Source: Zanthoxylum bungeanum (lineage: Eukaryota > Streptophyta > Magnoliopsida > Sapindales > Rutaceae). From it: a DNA stretch of 64,000 bases. The translations under genes and the position numbers were made by a program. The notes under the pieces are model-generated. The model made no database searches and was not told the origin of the DNA. It was given only the letters and a program-made list of their open reading frames with translations. The DNA lies in contig SKCR01038878.1 in the NCBI GenBank assembly GCA_019454045.1, forward strand, positions 150,112-214,111, given 5' to 3'. Positions within the stretch are counted from its first letter, which is position 1; each line of letters opens with the position of its first letter. Positions 55,841 through 64,000 of this stretch are shown here, piece after piece.

Positions 55841-58479
55841 CTATTATTTTGTACCTAGTTTGACTAAGGAACATCATCTCTGCATTTTGTTTAACCCGTT
55901 GCGGGTGTACCTTTGTATTCTATAACACTAGGTGTTCTGTATATAAAGATAACATTTTGATATGTACAGTAGATGTTAATAATAGTCTTTATGTTTTGAA
56001 TATAAATGAATCTCAAACATATAACATGACAAACAAAAGGTTCAAACTAAGTAACATAAATGAGACTTATCTGTGGTATTGATGTCTGAGACACATTCTC
56101 AAGACTCGTATATCCACTATTCAGAAGAGTAGATATTTGGACGGATTTGATCATAATTCATATGATGTCTGTGAATCTTGTTTATTAGGCAAAATGCCTT
56201 AAACACATTTTAGCAGTAAAGGTGTACGTGCCACCGAGCTGTTAGCCCTCGCTCATGGTGACGTATGTTGGCCCATGTCTAGCCAGGCTAGAGGTGGATA
56301 TCAATACTTCGTAACCTTTACGGATGTTGCATCGCGTTATGGTTATGTGTATCTTATGACACACAAGTGCAAAACTTTTGAGAAATTCAAAGAGTTTCGA
56401 CATGAAGTAGAGAAACAGACCGGAAAAAGTATTAAAACATTACGGTCGGACCGTGATGGAGAATACTTAAGCAATGAGTTTCTTGATTACTTGAAAGAAT
56501 ATGGTATTCTTTCACAATGGACTCCTCCCAAAACACCTCAATTGAACGGTGTGTCCGAACAGAGAAATCGAACTTTGTTGGATATGGTAAGGTCAATGAT
56601 GAGTCGCACTGAGCTACCAATTTCCTTATAGGGATATGCATTGAACAATGCAATACTTATTTTGAATAAGGTTCCATAAACGTCTGATGGACAGACTCCA
56701 TATGAAATATTGACAGGAAAGAAACTGGGTTTCTCATTCCTGAAGATTTGGGTATGCTGGGCATATATTAAACGTTTGGATGGTGCCAAACTAGAACCCA
56801 AATCGGATAAGTGCCTATTTGTAATTGGTTATCCTAGGGAAACCAAAGGATGTTATTTCCACAACCCATAAGAGAACAAAATATTTGTTGCTCTCCATGC
56901 AGTTTTCCTTAGAGGAATTCCTAAATGCAGTGGTAAGTGGGAGGAAAGTAAAACTCGATGAAAAATCAGAGTAATACTGTTCCTGGCATCGACCCCTACG
57001 GACCACGTATAATTCATCAGGGATGAGACTGTACCGCAATCTTCTGATACAAAAGAACCACGTAGGTCGAAGAGAGTCAGAAAATAACCTTAGAGGTATG
57101 GGTTTCTGATCTCACCTCATGTAGATATTAATCTTATTGAGGATAATGAGCCAGCTACGTATGAGGTAGCGATACAAGGTATCGACTCCGCTATATGGCA
57201 AAGTGCCATGAAGTCTGAAATGGATTCCATGTACACCAACCAAGTGTGGACACTGGTTGATGTACCAGAAGGAATTGTGCCTATTGGTAGCAAATGGGTC
57301 TTCATGGTGAAGACAGACATGGATGGAAACATACAAACGTACAAAGCTAGGCTTGTAGCGAAAAGGTATCGTCATCAACATTGTGTTGATTACGACGAAA
57401 CCTTAACCTGTTGCCATGATTAAATCCATTCGGATAATGCTTGCTAAAGCTGCATATTTCGATTATGAAATATGACAGATGGACATCAAAACCGCTTTCC
57501 TTAACCGAAACCTTTTGGAGGATGTTTATATACAACAGCCTGAAGGTTTTTTCGTGCCATAACATGCAAACAAGGTTTGCAATTTAAATCGATCCATTTA
57601 TGGATTGAAGTAAACATTGCGTTCTTGGAATCAACGTTTTGATGAGATCATATTACAATATGGTTTCATTCAAAATGAAGATGATTCTTGTGTATATAAG
57701 AAGGTTAGTGGGAACGCACTGACAATGATTGTCCTATACGTTGATGATGTATTGCTTCTTAGCAATGACATTCCCATATTAAAATCGGTGAAAGCTTGAC
57801 TTTCATTACAATTCTCCATAAAAACTTGGGATAAATCTAAAAGTTGTTGGCACTCTCTGAGAACTCGTACATTAATACATGGCGTCTCTCTATCTAAGGA
57901 CATGTGTCCTAAATCTCAAGATGAGAGAGATTCAATGATTCAGATCCCGTTCACTTCTGCAGTCGGATCGATCATGTATGCCATGACATGTACGCGACCT
58001 GGTGTCTCATATGCTTTGAGCATCTGCATTCACTATCAGGTCGATCCAGGTGTTGGTCACTGGATTGATGTTAAGAACATCATTTAGTATCTTAGATGAA
58101 CTAAGGATGCTTTCTTAATTTTTGGAGATGGAGAACTTGAGGTGACTGGGATCACCGTTGCAAGTTTCCAAACTGATAAAGACGATTGTAAGTTGCAATC
58201 AGGGTACATATTTTGTTTGAACAACAGAACAGTGAGCAGGAAATCTTCCAAGTAAGATACTGTTACCGATTCAACAATAAAAGCGAATACATTGCTGCGG
58301 CTGAGGCAGCAAAAGAAGCATTTTGGATCATAAAATTCCAAATTGGATTTGGAGTAGTTCTGTTAGTAGCTGAGCTGGGCTACAACACAGGCTAAAGAAT
58401 TGCGGTCTCATAAATTATCCAAGTATGTACTTCGACAGTTTTATCTGATTCGTGAGATCATACATCGTTGCGATGTCAA
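55841..58479 (+). pseudogene. B2 copia pol remnant
   Basis: Pre-integrase at about 56040-56210, integrase core at 56275-56631 (FVTFTDVASRYGYVY, RSDRDGEY, PQLNGVSEQRNRTLLDM), integrase C-terminus to about 56990 with stops, RT pieces at 57208-57423 (WTLVDVPEG, TDMDGNIQTYKARL), 57617-57799 (LYVDDVLLLSND) and 57902-58087 (CTRPGVSYALS), and RNase H at 58213-58479, truncated after the IIHRCDV region. Multiple stops and frame changes. Confidence 0.88.
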
Positions 58480-59020
58480 TGTTAGGGATATGCCCTATAC
58501 TCAACTTGTGGATGGGCTATATGTACATGTATTTGTAATGTTTTCATTAATTAATAAAATGGCAATCTTTATTATACATGTCTTACATAGATTATATAAA
58601 TCATCAAACACTGTAATAAAGTCTTGGAGTAATAAGATGATGGCTTCCACGCCTTTTGAGAATCATTACTCTTAAACGTTCATAGTCATAGTTTTGTGAA
58701 TCATCTGGGCGTTCACAAAGCGGAGAGACTAGCATGATGATATGATCCGCCCTTAAGTTGGGTAGCCGATCTCATAGGCTACTAGCGGAGATCCGCCCGC
58801 TTGGTGTATCACATGGATCCATGAGTTGCTCGTGTCCATCGAACTGACCGCCGAAAGTTTTCACATGGAGTGTTTATCCCATGTGTCTGTGAGAACTTTC
58901 ATGTATCGATTGTATGAATAGTCCTTAGACTTGAGGTCTTTACAATCTTATGTGTGGATCAAATAACTTTGACATTCTCCTTCCCCGGTTCAAAAGATTC
59001 GGTCATAAGGGTATTGTAGG
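58480..59020 (+). mobile_element. LTR-like fragment C
   Basis: It starts TGTTAGGGATATGCCCTA exactly where B2 RNase H is cut, as an LTR end would. Content is AT-rich then moderately GC, with no gene. No second copy is in the window, so the family is unknown and the right boundary (about 59020) is approximate. Confidence 0.5.
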
Positions 59021-59108
59021 ACACAGAAATTGACGACGATGTTCCAGGCTCGGGCCCGGTTGAGAGTACGGAGTAGCCCGCGGGGGAACTAAACCAGAGA
59101 AATAAAAT
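59021..59108 (-). mobile_element. Start of internal region of Tat/Ogre-like element
   Basis: In minus sense this directly follows the PBS. It is a short GC-rich stretch with no gene, cut by fragment C. Confidence 0.45.
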
Positions 59109-59118
59109 GGAGTCGCCA
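59109..59118 (-). promoter_or_regulatory. Primer binding site (Arg-tRNA type) of Tat/Ogre-like element
   Basis: In minus sense TGGCGACTCC, the site typical of Tat/Ogre gypsy elements, five bases after an LTR end CACA at 59124. Confidence 0.75.
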
Positions 59119-59123
59119 CCCAG

Positions 59124-61312
59124 TGTGAAATGGGAAATGATTTAAGGCCGCACTCACCCCTCGCAAGGGAAGACCTCAAACCGTTGGGTTCAGAATGGTT
59201 CCTTACTTATGCCACTTGTAATGAATGGATTTCTGCAATAATCTAACCAAGTCTACGCAACATACATACGCAAGATAACCTACATCTAAGTTCGCATACG
59301 ACCTATATCTAAGTTTGCATGCATAAAAGTAAGTCGAAGTAACGACAAACACACAATCTCATGGACACATTAAATTGATGAATACGGAAACATAAATAAA
59401 TAATCTATTGTCTAAACATAAACATTGAAGAGATATAATTAAGCTCCTAGTGTGAAAGAAACAACTTAATCATGCATAAAAATAACATACTAAACAACTA
59501 AATCATGCATAAAAATAACATACTAAACAACTAAATCATGCATAAAAATAACATGATATTTCTAATAAATAACAAATAAACACAAGATTAGATGAAACAA
59601 AATATGTGCATTTCTCAAGCGGTACATGGAATTGTTTCCCAAGTTCAGACCGCACTACCATCCATTCAGACTCGGTTATGGAATTTACATATGGGTTTCC
59701 ATTCGATATACCACGAGAGATAGCACAAAATAATTCAACCCATGGCCATAACATGCATAAATCAATAATACGCATGCCAAGAAATAGTAATAAATAATGA
59801 AAAAGATGAACGAGAATAAATAAAAGGGTGCCCTTAGGTCTTACCTTTTAAGTCGCCTCTTGGAAGTGCGTTACACAGCCGTCGGAAGGGTTAATGCTCT
59901 GCAACTCCTCCGGTTCACTAGTTTTCTGTTTTCCTTCGTCGCTTCGCTGTTTTGGGCTGCTGTTCACTCTGTTTTGCTGTTGTTTTTTATCATTGTATTT
60001 GGTTACTATTTGCGGTATTTTTGGGAGTGTTTTGGACCGATTTAGGGACTATTTTAGGGGTGTGTTTTGGCGTGAATTCTGGACTGGTTCTGGGACGATT
60101 AAGCTGTGGTTTTAGTTTTTGTTTTGATCGATTAAGGTGTTCTGCTGTGTATGGTCAAGAGATGTGAATGCAGAAGAAGCTAGGGTTTGTTGCTCATGGC
60201 TTTCTTGGTTTCACGTGGTTTAAGGGTTATTCTTGTTTGTTGGATCGGCTAGTGTGGCGTGTATTTGTGGCAGTGGGGCATTTGTTATTGTTCGGTTGGG
60301 TGGCCTTCAGGTGGATGGCATCTTTGTTGGTTTGTTGTGTGAGGTGACTTAGATTTGTTTGGTCGGCATGTGTGTGTAGGAGGTGGGGTGAGAGGTCTGT
60401 GTGCTTACTGCTTAACTGTGCATTTTTTGTTAAAACAGGGGCTGTGTTGCATTTAGGGTTTATGAGTGGAGAGAGGGGAGAGTCCAGGGAGAGATAGGGC
60501 GTGAAGAGATAAGAAGGTTAGGGTTACTGTGGCTGTGTGTCGCCGAGAGAGGTGAATTGGAGGCAGTGCGTGAGGGTGTTGAGCTGTTTTGTGGGCTGTG
60601 TATTTTAGGGTTTATCTTCTTTGATAATTTCAGATAGAGAGAAAGAAGATTGAAGAAGAAGAGAGTTAAGGCGTGAAAGGTTTTCTGGTTTTTTAGGCGT
60701 GAATGCTAAGGTGTGAAGGGTTGGTTTACGGTCATTTTTATAGGAGAGGGTTGAGGTTATCCTTGTACGGGAAGGGAAATGATATTGTGTAATTATGGAG
60801 ATATCTCTAATTAGTGTGTCATAAGGAAAAATCTATCTAATTTAGGGAGTGGATTGTTTTAGTTTAGGCATGTGATTTAATTTAATTAGGAAGGTGATTG
60901 ATGAGATTTGATTTGAATCTTTTAAATTGGGAAGGTTAGTTGTTTTTGATTTCTTTAATTCGGGAATGTGATTTATTTAGATTTTGACACGTGTTTAATG
61001 TGTTTGAATATTTTTGGATGTGATTTAATGGGCTTGGAGGCTTTATGGGCGTGTGGTTGGAAGGCTTGGGCGTGTGGTTGGTTGTTTTGGTGGGCTTGGT
61101 GTGGATTGTGGGGGTTTTGGGCCAAGGATAAGTTCTAAAATAGAGGTTCAACGATCAAACCCTAAGCTAAGCAAACGAATTAAGTCCAACAAGGTATTGA
61201 TTTCTGAATTTCCCTTCCGACGTCCGTTTCCCGCGACTTCTGCAACTTAAAGGGTAGTGCCTCCGTACGCGGCTCATCCTCGGGACTTATATGTAAAAAT
61301 ACAGTGCCTACA
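59124..61312 (-). mobile_element. LTR of a Tat/Ogre-like gypsy element
   Basis: In minus sense it begins TGTAGGCACTGTATTTTTAC at 61312, right after a G-rich polypurine tract, and ends CACACA-type at 59124 before the PBS. Length about 2.19 kb. Reading frames at 59860-60167 are T-rich chance frames. A single LTR with a polypurine tract on one side and a PBS on the other is unusual (see findings). Confidence 0.7.
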
Positions 61313-61328
61313 GTCGCCCCCACTTTGA
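61313..61328 (-). promoter_or_regulatory. Polypurine tract of the Tat/Ogre-like element
   Basis: In minus sense ATCAAAGTGGGGGCGAC directly abuts the LTR start TGTAGGC. The AAAGTGGGGGCGAC form is characteristic of these elements. Confidence 0.75.
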
Positions 61329-61599
61329 TGGGACTTGTGCAATGTGTGACAATGACAATCCTATCAAAGTTATGCAATTCATTTTTACTTACCTGGCTCG
61401 CCAGATGCCACTTGACTTGCCTGTTGCTTTGAACTGAGTTGATATTGTGGTGAGGTGCTTCGACCCCGAGGTTCATCTCTGCAAGATGTTGCGATCTCTA
61501 GGAATCACTACCGAACTGAGCTGATATGGTGGCGAGGTGATTCGACCCCTGGGTTTTGTTCCCGAACCACCGAATGTGGGCTTTATTCCCAAACTGTGC
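61329..61599 (-). mobile_element. Tat/Ogre-like 3' untranslated region next to the LTR
   Basis: Non-coding. From about 61430 it contains degenerate units resembling the minisatellite that follows (GAGCTGATATGGTGGCGAGG and similar). Confidence 0.6.
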
Positions 61600-62310
61600 T
61601 GATGATGCAGTGGGCCTCGAACCTGGGACGCATCCCGAAACTACAACTGATATGTGGGCCTCGACCTTGGGACGCATCCCAAAACTGATGATGCAGTGGG
61701 CCTCGACCCTGGGACGCATCCCGGAACTACAACTGATGTGTGGGCCTCGACCCTGGGACGCATCCCAAAAATGATGAAGCAGTGGGCCTCGACCCTGGGA
61801 CGTATCCTGGAACTGCAACTGACGTGTGGGCCTCGACCTTGGGACGCATCCCAAAACTAATGATGCAGTGGGCTTCGACCCTGGGACTCATCCCAAAACT
61901 GTAACTGATGTGTGGGCCTCGACCTTGGGACGCATCCCAAAACTGATGTTGTGGGCCTCGACTCGGGACGCATCCCAAAACTGATAATGCAGTGGGCCTC
62001 AACCCTGGGACGCATCCCGGAACTGAAACTGATATGTGGGCCTCGACCCTAGGACGCATCCCAAAACTGATACTGATGTGGGCCTCGACACTAGGACTCA
62101 TCCCCAAAACTGATACTGATGTGTGGGCCTCGACCCAGGGACGCATCCCAAAACTACTACTGATGTGGGCATCGACCTTGGGACTCATCCCAAACTACCA
62201 ATGATGTGTGGGCCTTGACCTTGAGACGTATCCCAAACTGCTGATGATGTGTGGGCCTCGACCCTGGGACTCATCCCCAAAACTGATACTGATGTGGGCC
62301 TCGACCCATG
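61600..62310. repeat. Minisatellite of alternating 38- and 48-bp units
   Basis: About 16-17 units share TGTGGGCCTCGACC, TGGGACGCATCCCAAAACTGAT or close variants. A 38-bp unit and a 48-bp unit (extra GATGCAG and ACTACAA-type ends) alternate to give an 86-bp dimer in the first half. The order becomes irregular after about 61950. Each unit holds a short inverted repeat TGGGACGCATCCCA. Open frames on both strands result from the repeats. Isolated units recur at 63273-63330. Confidence 0.9.
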
Positions 62311-63330
62311 CTCCATCTCCGGAGTACCATTCCCGTCATACTGAACCTAATCCTTGAGGCATTACTGATGTGATGGTTCATTCCTGAACCGTGCTGTATG
62401 AGAAAGGGTAGACTGGTCACACCCAGTATCAGTTCATTCTTTTGTTCTTTGCTACTTTCATTAGGTCAAGGTAGATCTTATGATGTGATGTTACATACCC
62501 ACCTACTATACTGCCTCTTCACGAGATAATCCCGATAGCTAAATATATTTTCATCCTCAATGGATGCCTAGCGTCGAAACCAAAGAACCTTCAAAGTACT
62601 TGATACAACTCAAATCCGACCGTTTGAATAAATGATCTGAACTAGACTCCAAGTGTGTGTGTGCCAAGGTTCTTTAACAGCTTAATCCTTAAGCAGGCCA
62701 ACTCGATGATTTTGTCTCGAAGAATGGGATCAGTGGGTCTAACCAACCTAGATGTCTTGATCATACTCTGTGATTACTTCCTCGTACTCACATGATATGG
62801 TTTTCTTCTTCTTTTCTTTCGTCTTTTTTTTTTTCGACACACCTACCATTTAAGGTAGCATTTCTCCTCATAGTGGTCCTAATACTCGCCCATGGGTAGC
62901 TTCACGCTTATCAGTTATAGGTAGTCTATTTTTTTCCTTCCCAAATACTTTTTCTTCATTTCCAACCATATCATATATCGTAACACAAGTAAACCAGGAT
63001 GGATATCTAAGCAAACGGTCATTCACTAATCCGCCATCTCTCCCACTAGTCATCTCGCCGACTTCTCAGGCTTCTACTGCTAAGATCCCGTAATCAAGTG
63101 TTCGCGAGTCTAGCCGCGATCAACCACTCAGAATACCGGATGAGAGCGCATCTCGCACTTATCATTTCTAAGGTTTCACCCTACAACAAACATTGTCATC
63201 ACCGGACATATGCCTGACCATCAAGGTATTCTTTTTTTTTTCCACTCGACTGGAATTCTTCCTTTCAACCGCTGATAATGTGAGCCTCAACCCTGGGATC
63301 AATTCCCGAAACTGACACTGATGTGGGCCT
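62311..63330 (-). mobile_element. Further 3' untranslated region of the Tat/Ogre-like element
   Basis: No gene recognised. Contains a T-run at 62823 and ends with two diverged minisatellite-like units (63273-63330) where H3 inserts after GGCCT. The sequence between the two repeat blocks is unassigned. Confidence 0.5.
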
Positions 63331-63780
63331 TGTTGGATAATATGACCCATAGCGTCACTATTTGCACAGATCATTGTGTTGTTGTAGCAAATTAACTATG
63401 TAATAAGGAAATTGCACTCTCATCATTTGTGATTAGATCACCATAGATATATAAATGAAGAGAGGTCCCTATGATTAGTTCCTGGATTGAGATGATATGA
63501 GACAGTATCAGTCCACGAAGGATTAATCATTAAATATCCCTAGCCGTAGTATTATCGAGGCTGGACATCGATAATGCGGAATAGGCTAGTATTGCACTTG
63601 TGCGCGTTGTGAGGGCACAATGACATAGTTCTCATATATATAAGTATTGGATACTTATGCAAGTGCGATAGGAGGTCGTGTTTCACCGATGGTACGGGAA
63701 ACAGCTTCGCTCTGGATAGACCCCTCGGAATCCCATTGGTATTATGACGATGTGTCTATGGGAGGCCGAAATCAAGGTAG
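63331..63780 (+). mobile_element. Partial H-family LTR (H3), plus strand
   Basis: It starts TGTTGGATAATATGACCC and follows the first 450 bp of the H1-type LTR. It is cut at 63780 by H4. Confidence 0.9.
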
Positions 63781-64000
63781 TGTTGGTTTATTCTAAGGTC
63801 CCAAGATCAAATCAAGACATGAAATTATGTGTGAACACATCAACGGAGGTAGCGGAATACTCACATTGATCGGTTATGTCGATTTGGAGACGATTCAAGC
63901 CCAAAAACGCACTGCCTTTGTAAGCCCACTGCAGCAGCCCACTGCCTACAAAAACAGAAAATGGAGTGAAGAAATGGAGCTCCTAGCTCAGTTGGATGGA
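63781..64000 (-). mobile_element. H-family LTR (H4), minus strand, runs off the window
   Basis: TGTTGGTTTATTCTAAGGTC matches the U5 end of the H1 LTR (6435 onward). It is therefore the 3' end of a minus-strand element that continues past the window, inserted in H3. Confidence 0.9.

Larger units (their letters stand above)
51527..58479 (+). mobile_element. Copia element B2, plus strand, 3' end missing
   Basis: 5' LTR, PBS, leader, gag, protease, integrase, RT and part of RNase H. It is inserted 31 bp inside the 5' LTR of B1 and is of the same family in opposite orientation. It ends within RNase H at 58479, where an unrelated LTR-like sequence starts; its 3' LTR is not in the window. Confidence 0.9.

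Noticed and set aside
59860..60167. Hydrophobic frames (F, C, L and V-rich) that could suggest a membrane protein
   Set aside because: They lie in a T-rich part of the Tat/Ogre-like LTR and overlap in three phases, as expected by composition.
61498..62188. Several 70-150-codon frames on both strands
   Set aside because: They are produced by the minisatellite; no domain and no start context.
61600..62310. Possible CRISPR-like array
   Set aside because: Units are contiguous without unique spacers, and the setting is a plant retroelement. It is a minisatellite.

Overview
This window is plant nuclear DNA, probably from a eudicot. It is AT-rich, non-coding, repeat-dense heterochromatin. Almost all of it is nested LTR retrotransposons: long-LTR (about 2 kb) Ty1/copia elements, one Athila-like Ty3/gypsy element, and one Tat/Ogre-like gypsy element. 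The primer-binding sites resemble the plant initiator-Met and Arg tRNA classes, and the gag, protease, integrase, RT and RNase H motifs are plant-type. I see no rRNA, tRNA or ordinary intron-containing host gene. The species cannot be named from the sequence.

Layout. Positions 1-1746 are unassigned. A minus-strand copia (A1: LTR about 1747-3818, RNase H/RT 3819-4783) is split by an Athila-like gypsy element G (4784-41569, target duplication CTACA) and resumes at 41575-42932. G has itself taken two insertions. The first is a minus-strand copia H1 (6435-26086, duplication GTCAG), whose 5' LTR is split by a plus-strand copia H2 (15907-25675). The second is a minus-strand copia D (30244-40514, duplication GTAAT), inserted in the 3' LTR of G. 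G keeps only protease and integrase C-terminal debris, but it carries an intact intronless LOG-type cytokinin-activation gene (27175-27828) between the integrase and its 3' LTR.

To the right follows a chain of insertions whose other halves lie outside the window: an A-type LTR (42933-43448), minus-strand copia B1 (43449-51526), plus-strand copia B2 (51527-58479), an LTR-like fragment C (58480-about 59020), a Tat/Ogre-like LTR with polypurine tract on one side and PBS on the other (59109-61328) plus its 3' minisatellite (61600-62310), then H-family LTRs H3 (63331-63780, plus) and H4 (63781-64000, minus).

How the parts relate. D, B1 and B2 retain most gag-pol domains, with frameshifts, and may represent the autonomous lineage. 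H1 and H2 are fairly young (near-identical LTR pairs), yet both lack a usable gag and share the same pol lesions, which points to a lineage moved in trans. The most interesting signals are the captured LOG gene in an element whose LTR is rich in G-box/ABRE motifs; an array of 8-11 short inverted repeats with a conserved TNG spacer in the U3 of every long-LTR copia family here; a repeated palindromic motif in the leaders; and a U3 reading frame shared by three families.
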